DNA of 64,000 nucleotides from an uncultured Paracoccaceae bacterium. GTDB lineage: Bacteria > Pseudomonadota > Alphaproteobacteria > Rhodobacterales > Rhodobacteraceae. The translations under genes and the position numbers were made by a program. The stretch spans positions 62,001 through 126,000 of the forward strand of contig CANMIX010000003.1 of the NCBI GenBank assembly GCA_947497985.1, given 5' to 3'. This document shows positions 7,488 through 15,840 of the stretch, piece by piece. The notes under the pieces were generated by a model, which did no database searches, was not told the origin of the DNA, and was given only the letters and a program-made list of their open reading frames with translations. Every line of letters starts with the position of its first letter. Within the stretch, counting starts at the first letter, position 1.

Positions 7488-8519
7488 TTAAGGGATTTCT
7501 ATGTCTAACCACACCAGACCGTGTCGGCTGGCGTGCTTTGCGGTGCTACTGGCCTCGTCTGGCCAGATGATGCCAGCGGCGTGAACCGTGAGGCGCGCGT
7601 CCGGCAAGATGTAGTCCACCCGCAGTGGCCCGGTTTGGGCCCAGTTGACCGTGGCGTCCTGGCCTGCGGGACCGGTGGGGCGGGGATCCTGCAAGCGCGA
7701 ATGGGTCAGCAGGGTCTGAATGGCCGTGTGCCGCCCATCGCCGCGCGTCGGGTCGAGATTTGCGTCGCCCATGACAATCACCGGATCGGACGGTGCAAGA
7801 TCGCTGTCAAGAACATGGGTCCACAGCGCGATTTCATCGTGGTTGCGTTTGCCGTTGCGGTCTTCGGTGCCATCAAAGACCGGTGGCGTGGGGTTGAAAA
7901 TCATCAGGTCGACTTGCACGTCTTGCGACAAGCGCAGGGGCAAGATCCAGTGATTGGTCGACGATAGGCGTTGCAGGGCCAAAGCTTCAGCGGTCAGAAA
8001 GGGGCGTCCATCCGGGAAACGTGGCAGATCGGCCCAAGGGAGATCTGCCCAAAGCTGATCTGAGAGGTCAGCCAGCTGGTCGGACAGGACCGGAAAGCGC
8101 GACAAGACAGCCATGCCGTGGGCCCCGACAAAGGCACCATAGCCTTGGGCATCGCGGGGTCCACCGGTGCGCCCGTCGCCGTCCATGTCCAACCCTGTTG
8201 GCATCCCGCTATTGGGGCGGGCGGTAAAGAGGTGGGGATAGGCCAGACCGTTTTCTGAGAGGCGGTTTTGTAATGCTTTTAGCGCCTGGGCCTGCAGATC
8301 CCAGTCAAAATCCTGCAGCACCAGGATATCGGGATTGGTGTCTTGGATTACGTCAATCACCGCATCCGCCTGGGGTAGGGATTTCTGTTCCAGACCTCGC
8401 AGCAACAAGCCTGGCCCTTTTTGGGATAACTCGGTGTTGTAAAGGGCGATCCGAAAAGTGTCAGCCCACAAGGGCAGGGCAGTTAGCAGGAAGAGACAGG
8501 CTGCGACCGCTATTTTCAT
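7488..8519 (-). CDS. Secreted endonuclease/exonuclease/phosphatase (EEP) family protein
   Basis: A 343-residue protein with a signal peptide (MKIAVAACLFLLTALPLWA). The EEP fold shows as RIALYNTELS, DILVLQDFDWD (usually Q-E; here Q-D), VIVMGDANLDPTRGDG and a C-terminal RHGLVWLDIEI carrying the expected histidine. Members hydrolyse phosphodiesters of DNA, RNA, lipids or phosphates with Mg2+. The target here is unknown and the Glu to Asp change may weaken metal binding. Its start overlaps the stop of the upstream membrane-protein gene as ATGA, so the pair is coupled. Confidence 0.85.
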   Translation of the reverse strand: MKIAVAACLFLLTALPLWADTFRIALYNTELSQKGPGLLLRGLEQKSLPQADAVIDVIQDTNPDILVLQDFDWDLQAQALKALQNRLSENGLAYPHLFTARPNSGMPTGLDMDGDGRTGGPRDAQGYGAFVGAHGMAVLSRFPVLSDQLADLSDQLWADLPWADLPRFPDGRPFLTAEALALQRLSSTNHWILPLRLSQDVQVDLMIFNPTPPVFDGTEDRNGKRNHDEIALWTHVLDSDLAPSDPVIVMGDANLDPTRGDGRHTAIQTLLTHSRLQDPRPTGPAGQDATVNWAQTGPLRVDYILPDARLTVHAAGIIWPDEASSTAKHASRHGLVWLDIEIP

Positions 8520-9379
8520 ATGGTTTGCAGGGTGTCAGACGCCGCATAGGTGCGTCGACGCTGTGCGGCGATCAGTTCTGCCACGCGCAGCATTGCCACA
8601 CCCCGCATCACCATTGACGCCGGCACAAAAGCCCAAAGAGCGATCCCCCAGATCATCAACATCGGATGCCCCAGGCTTGCAGTTCCAAAGATACTGTCGA
8701 TCATTTTGATGCCACCGGGCACTGCAAAGGGCAAAAGCGCGCCTAAAATCACGTTCAGTCGCCCATCTCGTGTCATGCGGTTAACGACATCGCCGCCTGC
8801 GGTGGGGTCAAATAGGGGAAGATTGGTCCAGACGTTGAAGGATCCGCCTGTCAACGGCCAACCGGTTGTTCGGATCGCCAAAATCATCAGCCCGGTTGCG
8901 ATCAGAGCGAAAAAACACGCAAGACCAGCGGCGGACCGAACGGTGTTGATGGTTTCAGGGGCAGTGTCGTCAGGCAGCATCAGGGTCATAAGCTGGACGG
9001 GAGATAATGGAAAATCCAGCACTTCGCCCAGCAGATACCCAAGACCGCGCAGTAAGGTAGTCAATCCATTTGGGTCTGCGTCATGACGCATAAAGAGCGC
9101 CAGACTGGCGGCAATCACAAACAAAGCTGCATAGCGGATGCGATTCAACGGCGGCGCATCGCGAAACTCGACAAAGCTTGGAGAGAGGGAGTTGTATTCG
9201 AAAAACACCAATATACCGGCCAACAAGGCCAGAAAGACCACCATTTCGGGCGTTCCATTGCCGTCTTGCGTCAGAATTAATGACGGCATTGCTATCAACA
9301 ATGTCACCAAGAACCCGCGCGCGGCTGCTGCTGCAATCCGAGCTATCACGTCTTCATCCTTCAAATAGGCCCGGCGCAT
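8516..9379 (-). CDS. Multi-pass membrane protein of unknown function
   Basis: I do not recognise the family. The 287 residues contain six to seven hydrophobic segments: near residues 20-38, 45-62, 85-100, 150-170, 215-235 and 240-262. The N-terminus is charged (MRRAYLKDEDVIARI) and the C-terminus basic (AAQRRRTYAA). It is coupled by ATGA overlap to the secreted EEP protein, so the two may act together at the envelope. It lies between leuD and leuB on the same strand; nothing suggests a role in leucine synthesis. Confidence 0.75.
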   Translation of the reverse strand: MRRAYLKDEDVIARIAAAAARGFLVTLLIAMPSLILTQDGNGTPEMVVFLALLAGILVFFEYNSLSPSFVEFRDAPPLNRIRYAALFVIAASLALFMRHDADPNGLTTLLRGLGYLLGEVLDFPLSPVQLMTLMLPDDTAPETINTVRSAAGLACFFALIATGLMILAIRTTGWPLTGGSFNVWTNLPLFDPTAGGDVVNRMTRDGRLNVILGALLPFAVPGGIKMIDSIFGTASLGHPMLMIWGIALWAFVPASMVMRGVAMLRVAELIAAQRRRTYAASDTLQTI

Positions 9380-9677
9380 TTGCTGCGCTCATCGCCACAC
9401 TTTGAAGCGCCCCTATGTTGTGATGGGGTGCTCTGCCTCATTTTTGCCCCATTCCATCACAATTGCCTTAATTCGCTCAAGGAGAGATTACGTTTTTTTG
9501 AAAGTTTTGCTGGCCGGCGTCAGGAGGTGGTGCTGGAATGCATCATCATTCACGTGGAAAATCAGCAGTTTGCATTATTTTTCTTAGCCGTGGCCGATTT
9601 GCGGAGCGGTGATTGCGCGTTTGCGGAAGATTTTAATTGCGGCAGATCTGTGGCGGATTTCTGGTGCGAGTAACGTA
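9380..9677. other. Intergenic stretch without a convincing gene
   Basis: About 300 bases upstream of the membrane-protein gene and downstream of leuD. Short frames exist on both strands, but none has a ribosome binding site plus a plausible protein. It probably holds the promoter for the leftward membrane protein-EEP pair. Confidence 0.4.
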
Positions 9678-9706
9678 AAAGGCCGCCCCTAAAAGGAGCG
9701 GCCTTT
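9678..9706 (-). terminator. Terminator of leuCD
   Basis: Stem AAAGGCCGC/GCGGCCTTT (9 bases) continues past one mismatch into CCT/AGG with an AAA loop; on the minus strand it ends in CCTTTT. It lies about 30 bases after the leuD stop. Confidence 0.75.
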
Positions 9707-9735
9707 GTAGCGGTTAACGGTGCTTTCGACCCAAG

Positions 9736-10341
9736 TTAGACCCAGGGACGCGCCTGTGCGGCCTGGTCCTCGAAGGACTTGATCGAGTCTGCTTTTTCCA
9801 GAGTCAGGCCGATGTCGTCCAGACCGTTCAGCAGGCAGTGCTTTTTGAACGCGTCAACGTCAAAGCTGATCACGTCACCGTCTGAGGTGGTGATCTCTTG
9901 CGCTTCCAGATCGACGGTCATTCGGGCGTTTTCGCCCTTTTCAGCATCCTTCATCAGGATGTCGACCTGTTCCTGCGGCAGAACAATCGGCAGCATGCCG
10001 TTTTTGAAGCAGTTGTTGAAGAAGATGTCGGCAAAAGAGGTCGATACGATGACCTTGATGCCAAAATCTTCCAGCGCCCATGGTGCGTGCTCACGCGAGG
10101 AGCCACAGCCAAAGTTGTCGCCGGCAATCAGGATCTGCGAGCTGCGATACTGCGGTTTGTTCAGCACAAAATCTTCGATCTCGGTGCCGTCGCGGTTAAA
10201 GCGCATCTCGTCAAAGAGGTTCTTGCCAAAGCCGGTGCGGGCGATGGATTTCAGGAACACTTTGGGGATGATCATGTCGGTGTCGATGTTCACCAGCGGC
10301 ATGGGGGCCGCGATACCTGTGAAGGTTTCAAACTTGTTCAT
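9736..10341 (-). CDS. leuD: 3-isopropylmalate dehydratase small subunit
   Basis: The 201-residue product begins [20 protein letters not shown] and carries [10 protein letters not shown] and the hallmark [17 protein letters not shown] (about residues 74-90), which forms part of the aconitase-like active site. With LeuC it isomerises 2-isopropylmalate to 3-isopropylmalate. It follows leuC by 12 bases in one transcript and is closed by the hairpin at 9678-9706. The length is normal for bacterial LeuD. Confidence 0.98.
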   Translation of the reverse strand: MNKFETFTGIAAPMPLVNIDTDMIIPKVFLKSIARTGFGKNLFDEMRFNRDGTEIEDFVLNKPQYRSSQILIAGDNFGCGSSREHAPWALEDFGIKVIVSTSFADIFFNNCFKNGMLPIVLPQEQVDILMKDAEKGENARMTVDLEAQEITTSDGDVISFDVDAFKKHCLLNGLDDIGLTLEKADSIKSFEDQAAQARPWV

Positions 10342-10353
10342 AATGCTTGCTCC

Positions 10354-11760
10354 TTACACCAGCTCGCGAACGTCAGTCAGCTTGCCGGTCAATGCGGCAG
10401 CGGCGGCCATGCCGGGCGACACAAGGTGCGTACGGCCCTTGTACCCCTGGCGACCTTCAAAGTTCCGGTTGGAGGTTGCGGCGCAACGCTCCCCTTCGCT
10501 CAGCTGGTCAGGGTTCATGGCCAGACACATGGAACACCCGGCCATACGCCATTCAAACCCAGCAGCTTCGAAGATTTCGGCAAGGCCTTCTTCTTCGGCT
10601 TGGGCGCGCACCAGGCCAGAGCCCGGAACGATCATGGCGCGCATGCCATCTTTGATCTTCTTGCCTTTGACAACTTCGGCAACAGCACGCAGATCTTCGA
10701 TACGGCCGTTGGTGCAAGAGCCGATGAAGACTGTGTCGATCTCAATGTCAGTCAGTTTCTGACCGGGAACCAAGCCCATGTATTCGATCGAGCGTTTGGC
10801 CGCTTCGACTTTGCCGCCTTCGAAATCGTCAGGGTGCGGAACCACACCGGTGATCGGCAGCACATCTTCGGGAGAGGTGCCCCAGGTGACGACGGGTTGG
10901 ATGTCTTCCCCTTTGAGGGTCACAACCTTGTCGAAATGTGCGTCTTCGTCAGTGAAGAGAGTTTTCCACCAGTCCAGCGCGGCTTCGAACTGCGCGCCTT
11001 TGGGGGCGTGCGGGCGGCCTTTGACATAGGCATATGTGGTCTCGTCAGGTGCGATCAGGCCAGCGCGGGCGCCGCCTTCGATGGCCATGTTACAGACGGT
11101 CATCCGACCTTCCATGGACAGATCGCGGATCGCTTCGCCGCAATATTCGATCACATAGCCCGTGCCACCGCCGGTGCCGGTCTCACCGATAACTGCGAGG
11201 GTGATGTCCTTGGCGGTGACGCCCGGCTTCAGCTTGCCGGTGATTTCCACCTTCATGTTTTTGGACTTCTTCTGGATCAGCGTCTGGGTTGCCAGAACAT
11301 GCTCAACCTCCGAGGTGCCGATACCATGCGCCAGTGCGCCGAACGCACCGTGGGTGGCGGTGTGGCTATCGCCGCACACGACCGTCATGCCGGGCAGGGT
11401 CCAACCCTGTTCGGGGCCAACGATGTGCACGATGCCCTGACGGACGTCAGACACCGGATAGTAGTGAACGCCAAATTCCTTGGCGTTTTTGTCCAGCGCT
11501 TCCACCTGGATCCGGCTTTCCGGCGTCATGGTCGCAGGGTCAGCACGGTCCAGCGTTGTCGGAACATTGTGGTCCGGAACCGCGATGGTTTTTTCAGGCG
11601 CATGAACGGTGCGACCGGCCAGACGCAGGCCTTCGAAAGCCTGGGCAGAGGTGACTTCGTGCACCAGGTGGCGGTCGATATACAGCAGGCAGGTGCCATC
11701 ATCGGCCTCGTGGGCGACGTGGGCATCCCAGATTTTATCATAGAGCGTTTTGGGGGACAT
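10354..11760 (-). CDS. leuC: 3-isopropylmalate dehydratase large subunit
   Basis: The 468-residue product begins [20 protein letters not shown] and has [32 protein letters not shown], and the three 4Fe-4S cysteines in [10 protein letters not shown] and [13 protein letters not shown]. It is the catalytic partner of LeuD in the second step of leucine synthesis. AGGGGAGAGGAC lies before the ATG. A 400-base non-coding region upstream separates it from the divergent rsfS gene and should hold its promoter. Confidence 0.98.
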   Translation of the reverse strand: MSPKTLYDKIWDAHVAHEADDGTCLLYIDRHLVHEVTSAQAFEGLRLAGRTVHAPEKTIAVPDHNVPTTLDRADPATMTPESRIQVEALDKNAKEFGVHYYPVSDVRQGIVHIVGPEQGWTLPGMTVVCGDSHTATHGAFGALAHGIGTSEVEHVLATQTLIQKKSKNMKVEITGKLKPGVTAKDITLAVIGETGTGGGTGYVIEYCGEAIRDLSMEGRMTVCNMAIEGGARAGLIAPDETTYAYVKGRPHAPKGAQFEAALDWWKTLFTDEDAHFDKVVTLKGEDIQPVVTWGTSPEDVLPITGVVPHPDDFEGGKVEAAKRSIEYMGLVPGQKLTDIEIDTVFIGSCTNGRIEDLRAVAEVVKGKKIKDGMRAMIVPGSGLVRAQAEEEGLAEIFEAAGFEWRMAGCSMCLAMNPDQLSEGERCAATSNRNFEGRQGYKGRTHLVSPGMAAAAALTGKLTDVRELV

Positions 11761-12151
11761 ATGGTCCTCTCCCCTTGAAAGTTGTCATGGCTGGCGATTG
11801 GCTGTGTACGCGCCTTATAGGCGGGCCAGAACCGTGCGGGCAGCACCATAGAAACGCTCGCGCAGGCGGGCGCGGTCTTGCAGTTCTATAAATTGTGCGA
11901 ATTCCAGGGTCATGCACGTCAGATACAGTCCGCGCGGGCTGCGATCAAGGCATTGACTGGCCCTGAAACGCCCAGAATTTGCATAGAAAGCAGGCAAATT
12001 GAGGATTAGGGGGCCTTTTGCCTTTCCTCGGCAGGCGGAATCGGGCAGACAGCGAGCTCGATTCGCCTTCTGGTTTTTAGCTCGCGTTGAAAACCCGGGG
12101 GCTTTCTGCTATGGTTAGACCACCCGGCGCCGGGGCATGCGGCGCGTTAAT
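11761..12151. other. Divergent promoter region between leuC and rsfS
   Basis: No supported gene. A 32-codon minus-strand frame at 11815-11913 (MTLEFAQFIELQDRARL) ends 55 bases before leuC but has no clear ribosome binding site and no run of leucine codons, so it is not an obvious attenuator. The stretch must hold promoters for both neighbours. Confidence 0.4.
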
Positions 12152-12183
12152 AGGAGGACATTGTCCTGTCACCCCAAGCTGAC

Positions 12184-12591
12184 GTGGCCAGCACCAACGG
12201 CCACACTATGGCTGTTAAGGCCACCTCTGAAACGCCAACCAGCGAAAAGCTGCTTGAGCGTATTCTTTCCTCACTTGATGATGATAAAGCCGAAGATGTC
12301 GTGCAGATTGATCTGCGAGGCAAAACGTCTATTGGCGACTACATGATTGTGGCCTCGGGGCGCTCGACGCGTCAGGTTGCTGCGATGTCAGAGAAGCTGA
12401 TGGATCGTCTCAAGCAGGAATATGGCATTGGCTGTAAGGTCGAAGGCAAGGACACAGGCGACTGGGTTCTGATCGATTCAGGCGATGTGATTGTTCATCT
12501 GTTCCGTCCCGAAGTGCGCGAGTTCTACCAGATCGAAAAGATGTGGCAGCCTGCGGCGGGGCAATCACCGGTGGCGCCTGTAACGGTCTAA
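12184..12591 (+). CDS. rsfS: Ribosome silencing factor RsfS
   Basis: The product of about 135 residues carries the RsfS/DUF143 core: EDVVQIDLRGKTSIGDYMIVASG, STRQVAAMSEKLMDRLK and GDVIVHLFRPEVREFYQIEKMW (cited in parts). It binds ribosomal protein L14 and blocks subunit joining in stationary phase. The start is uncertain: GTG at 12184 is used here and ATG at 12208 is possible. The only strong Shine-Dalgarno (AGGAGG, 12152-12157) is spaced 8 bases from an in-frame CTG at 12166. rlmH follows 67 bases downstream, a pairing common across bacteria. Confidence 0.93.
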   Translation: MASTNGHTMAVKATSETPTSEKLLERILSSLDDDKAEDVVQIDLRGKTSIGDYMIVASGRSTRQVAAMSEKLMDRLKQEYGIGCKVEGKDTGDWVLIDSGDVIVHLFRPEVREFYQIEKMWQPAAGQSPVAPVTV

Positions 12592-12658
12592 CGCCGTTAC
12601 AGATAAAACATTCGAAACGGTCGCAACCTTGTGCGGCCGACTTAGAAAGCGTTTTCAG

Positions 12659-13129
12659 ATGCGTATTCACATCTGCGCCGTGGGACGTTTGCGTTCAGGG
12701 CCTGAAAAGACTTTGATCGACGATTATGTCACGCGTTTTGACCGCAGTGGACGTGCGCTCGGCCTTGGGCCTGCACGCATCGTCGAGGTCGAAGATAAGA
12801 AAAACGCAGGCATGGGTGCCGAGGCGCAATTGTTGCGCAAATCCCTGCCCAAGGGGGCGCTGTTGTGTACGCTGGATGAACGTGGCAAGCTGTTGACCTC
12901 GCCCGAATTTTCCCAAAAACTGGCCGGGTGGCGTGACGGTGGGCGTCAGGATCTGGCTTTTGTTATCGGTGGGGCAGACGGCATTGATCCGGCTCTGCGG
13001 GCCGAAGCCGATTTTTCCATTTCATTTGGTAAAATGGTTTGGCCGCATATGATGGTGCGCCTGATGTTGGCGGAACAGATCTACCGGGCAGCGACCATTC
13101 TGGCAGGCAGCCCGTATCACCGTAGCTAG
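12659..13129 (+). CDS. rlmH: 23S rRNA (pseudouridine1915-N3)-methyltransferase
   Basis: A 156-residue SPOUT methyltransferase. MRIHICAVGRL starts the protein; LAFVIGGADGI and the C-terminal RLMLAEQIYRAATILAGSPYH form the knotted SAM site. It methylates pseudouridine 1915 in helix 69 of 23S rRNA on 70S ribosomes. Length and motifs are normal. It follows rsfS in the same direction and converges on the gene ending at 13133. Confidence 0.97.
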   Translation: MRIHICAVGRLRSGPEKTLIDDYVTRFDRSGRALGLGPARIVEVEDKKNAGMGAEAQLLRKSLPKGALLCTLDERGKLLTSPEFSQKLAGWRDGGRQDLAFVIGGADGIDPALRAEADFSISFGKMVWPHMMVRLMLAEQIYRAATILAGSPYHRS

Positions 13130-13132
13130 TGG

Positions 13133-13492
13133 TTACTTCAACGGCAGTGCAAACAGCGGCTCCGCCCAACCTTCCACATTGTCGCGGGCCTGAATGAACA
13201 CCTCGGTGGTGCCTGCCGGGATATTTACACCACCAAGGGAGCGGGTGAAGGGCTGTTCGTTTTCATGCGGGTGAAACAACGTCCGCAGACCCAGTTCCTT
13301 GCCATCTGCATCCACAACACGCCACCCATCAGCATAATGATCCCAACCCGTGTCAGGGTGGAGGAGGGTGACCGAAAAACTCCAGCTTTTCCCCTGTTGC
13401 GTGGCCGTTGCGGATACAATTTCCGGGGCATCCGCCCACAGTGCGGAGGTGCTTAAACAAAAAAGTGCAAACGTGGATGTAAATCGGATCAT
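13133..13492 (-). CDS. Periplasmic protein of unknown function
   Basis: A 119-residue protein with a signal peptide (MIRFTSTFALFCLSTSALWA, cut about residue 20). The mature part is rich in beta-strand patterns (SWSFSVTLLHPDTGWDHYADGWRVVD, cited in part) and looks like a small beta-sandwich. I do not recognise a named family. The ATG at 13492 is preferred over a TTG two codons upstream. It follows the DUF599 gene with almost no gap, so the two are probably co-transcribed. Confidence 0.75.
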   Translation of the reverse strand: MIRFTSTFALFCLSTSALWADAPEIVSATATQQGKSWSFSVTLLHPDTGWDHYADGWRVVDADGKELGLRTLFHPHENEQPFTRSLGGVNIPAGTTEVFIQARDNVEGWAEPLFALPLK

Positions 13493-13501
13493 GATCAAAA
13501 C

Positions 13502-14239
13502 CTATTCTGTCTGCGTGTTATTGTTACCCGCATTTGCATGATCCGCAGGGGTGCTTAGCAGGACCTCGCGCGATCTTGATGCAAATTCGCGTCGGTACAG
13601 GACGGCCAGTGTGACAACAGTCGCGAGCAAAAGGGCGATGGGCCCGATGAGCCACGCACATGTGGACAAAGAAAAATAGGTCGCGCGCAAGCCGCGATTA
13701 AAGCTGCGCGCAGCCGTGATGTTCAGCTCGGCTGCTTGCGCTGCGCGTTGATACACCAACGGGGCGTTCGGGTCATTCGGCACCGCGGCCATGATGACCG
13801 AGCCATATCCAAACAGGCGGTTGGACCATACGAATTTCAAAAACGCATTGCAGAGCAACAGCAGAATGACCAGGAGCTTGGCCTCCCAAACAAAGGTCGG
13901 CGCTTCGGTATGCATAAAGTCTTTTGCGATGCCGGCGACCTGCTCGGTGTTGCCAATCAAAGCCAGTCCACCGCCGATTGCCAGCATTGTGGTCGAGGCA
14001 AAGAACGCGGTGCCTTGGCGCAGGCTTCCCACCATCATCGCATCAAAGACGCGGGGCTCGCGGGTGACCATGGCATGCAGCCAGTCACGCCTGAAATCTG
14101 CCATCAGATAGGAGACCGACGGGCGGCTTTTGGGCGGGTGTTCGATCCGCCAACCGATCCAGACCCAAGCCACAAGGACGAATGCCAGACCTGCGAAATC
14201 TAGCGGTGAAAACAATGCGATACGGTTCAGCCAAATCAT
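13502..14239 (-). CDS. DUF599 domain-containing membrane protein
   Basis: The 245-residue product has four likely membrane segments (near residues 12-28, 78-95, 115-135 and 190-212) and the DUF599 pattern: MVTREPRVFDAMMVGSLRQGTAFFAST, FVWSNRLFGYGSVIM and AARSFNRGLRATYFSL (cited in parts). Function is unknown. It is divergent from glcD; the 100-base gap between them holds an inverted repeat that fits a GntR-type operator. The gene ending at 13133 lies directly downstream. Confidence 0.85.
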   Translation of the reverse strand: MIWLNRIALFSPLDFAGLAFVLVAWVWIGWRIEHPPKSRPSVSYLMADFRRDWLHAMVTREPRVFDAMMVGSLRQGTAFFASTTMLAIGGGLALIGNTEQVAGIAKDFMHTEAPTFVWEAKLLVILLLLCNAFLKFVWSNRLFGYGSVIMAAVPNDPNAPLVYQRAAQAAELNITAARSFNRGLRATYFSLSTCAWLIGPIALLLATVVTLAVLYRREFASRSREVLLSTPADHANAGNNNTQTE

Positions 14240-14284
14240 GCGCGCACCTTAGTGCCAGAGGCGGGGGCTTGTCAGGTGGAAAAA

Positions 14285-14305
14285 TTGGTAATATAATTTT
14301 ACCAA
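14285..14305. promoter_or_regulatory. Inverted repeat upstream of glcD, probable operator
   Basis: TTGGTAA at 14285-14291 and TTACCAA at 14299-14305, perfect 7-base arms around TATAATT. The TTGGT/ACCAA half-sites resemble those of FadR-type GntR regulators such as PdhR, though the spacer is longer. No regulator gene is adjacent. The AT-rich spacer could overlap a -10 box. Confidence 0.5.
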
Positions 14306-14341
14306 ATTCAATTTGGCCGTTGGTCAGTTAGGAGGCGCACC

Positions 14342-15775
14342 ATGGAAATGCCCACGCCGGACGCGACGGTACTGAGCCAGAAGGCCCAATTGGTGGCTGA
14401 GCTGTCCGGGGTCTTGGCCGCCGATGCAATTATCTCCGACCTTGCAGAGACGCGAGCGTATGAATGTGACGCTCTGACGGCCTACCGCTGTCCGCCGATG
14501 TTGGCCGTGTTGCCGGAAACGACGCAACAGGTCGCAGAGGTTCTGAAGATCTGTCATGCCCGCAATGTGCCGGTGGTTCCACGGGGCGCGGGAACCTCGC
14601 TCGCGGGTGGGGCTTTGCCCACGGCGGACTGTGTGATCCTGGGCGTTGCGCGGATGAATGACGTGCTTGAAACCGACTACGACAACAGGATCATTCGGGT
14701 TCAGACCGGGCGCACCAATCTAAGTGTCACGGGTGCGGTCGAGGATGACGGGTTCTTTTACGCGCCTGATCCCTCCAGCCAATTGGCCTGTGCGATTGCG
14801 GGCAACATCGCCATGAACTCAGGCGGTGCACATTGTTTGAAGTATGGTGTTACGACCAACAATCTATTGGGGGTCACCATGGTGTTGATGGATGGCAGCA
14901 TCGTCGAAATCGGCGGGGCACATCTGGACGCCGGTGGCTTGGACATGCTGGGGGTCATCTGCGGATCAGAGGGCCAATTGGGTGTGGTGACCGAGGCAAC
15001 GCTGCGTATCTTGCACAAGCCGGAAGGCGCGCGACCCGTTTTGATCGGATTTGACAGCAACGAGGTGGCGGGTGCCTGTGTCTCTGACATTATCAAATCG
15101 GGTATCTTGCCGGTTGCGATCGAGTTTATGGATCGCCCTTGTATCCGGGCTTGTGAGGCCTTTGCCAAAGCTGGATACCCCGACTGCGAAGCATTGCTGA
15201 TTGTCGAGGTTGAGGGCAGCCCGGCCGAAATAGACGCGCAATTGACGAAGATCATCAAGATCGCCGAGCGTCACAGTCCGGTTGCCTTGCGTGAAGCGAA
15301 AGACGCCGATCAGGCGGGTCGGATCTGGTTGGGACGCAAGTCGGCCTTTGGCGCGATGGGGCAGATCAATGACTACATGTGTCTGGACGGCACAATTCCG
15401 GTGTCGACCTTGCCCGAAGTTCTGCGGCGTATTGGTGAATTGTCGCGCGAATTCGGGCTCGATGTGGCCAATGTATTTCACGCAGGCGACGGAAATATGC
15501 ACCCGCTGATCCTGTTTGACGCCAATCAGGACGGGCAATTGGAGGCGTGCGAGGCGCTGGGGGCCGAAATCCTGAAGCTTTGTGTCGAGGTGGGCGGTTG
15601 CCTGACCGGGGAACATGGGGTTGGCGTCGAAAAACGCGACTTGATGCTGCATCAATACACTGCAGAAGACCTGGAGGCGCAGCTGCGCGTCAAAGATGTG
15701 TTTGATCCCAAATGGTTGTTGAACCCAGCCAAAGTTTTTCCGCTGTCTGTCACCGCCGCACGGCGGTCGATTTAA
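14342..15775 (+). CDS. glcD: Glycolate oxidase FAD-linked subunit GlcD
   Basis: The 477-residue product has the FAD-binding type 4 domain (VVPRGAGTSLAGGALPT about residues 80-96, DPSSQLACAIAGNIAMNSGGAHC) and the C-terminal oxidase domain ending GGCLTGEHGVGVEKRDLM. It oxidises glycolate to glyoxylate and passes electrons through GlcF to the membrane quinone pool. GGAGG stands six bases before the ATG. glcE and glcF follow on the same strand; a hairpin-rich repeat fills the 65 bases to glcE. Confidence 0.96.
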   Translation: MEMPTPDATVLSQKAQLVAELSGVLAADAIISDLAETRAYECDALTAYRCPPMLAVLPETTQQVAEVLKICHARNVPVVPRGAGTSLAGGALPTADCVILGVARMNDVLETDYDNRIIRVQTGRTNLSVTGAVEDDGFFYAPDPSSQLACAIAGNIAMNSGGAHCLKYGVTTNNLLGVTMVLMDGSIVEIGGAHLDAGGLDMLGVICGSEGQLGVVTEATLRILHKPEGARPVLIGFDSNEVAGACVSDIIKSGILPVAIEFMDRPCIRACEAFAKAGYPDCEALLIVEVEGSPAEIDAQLTKIIKIAERHSPVALREAKDADQAGRIWLGRKSAFGAMGQINDYMCLDGTIPVSTLPEVLRRIGELSREFGLDVANVFHAGDGNMHPLILFDANQDGQLEACEALGAEILKLCVEVGGCLTGEHGVGVEKRDLMLHQYTAEDLEAQLRVKDVFDPKWLLNPAKVFPLSVTAARRSI

Positions 15776-15840
15776 GTGGGGCTTTGCCCCCGTCCCACCC
15801 GCTGGGTGGGCCTCCCCCAAAGTATTTTGGAAAAGATGAA
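15776..15840 (+). repeat. Dispersed palindromic (REP-like) element between glcD and glcE
   Basis: Two tight hairpins in a row: GGGGC-TTT-GCCCC (15778-15790) and CCCACCC-GCT-GGGTGGG (15794-15810). They are followed by GCCTCCCCCAAAGTATTTTG and a purine-rich GGAAAAGATGAA tail that abuts the glcE ATG. I recall intergenic elements of this form (GC hairpins, then CCCCC-AGTATTTT, then an AAGATGAA-like end) as common in Rhodobacteraceae genomes. The tail supplies the glcE ribosome binding site. No second copy was seen in this window. Confidence 0.65.

Noticed and set aside
9898-11778. A 626-codon plus-strand open frame
   Set aside because: It lies antisense to leuCD, whose motifs are unambiguous, and its translation (many His/Gln/Val, no motif) is the usual shadow of a GC-rich gene.
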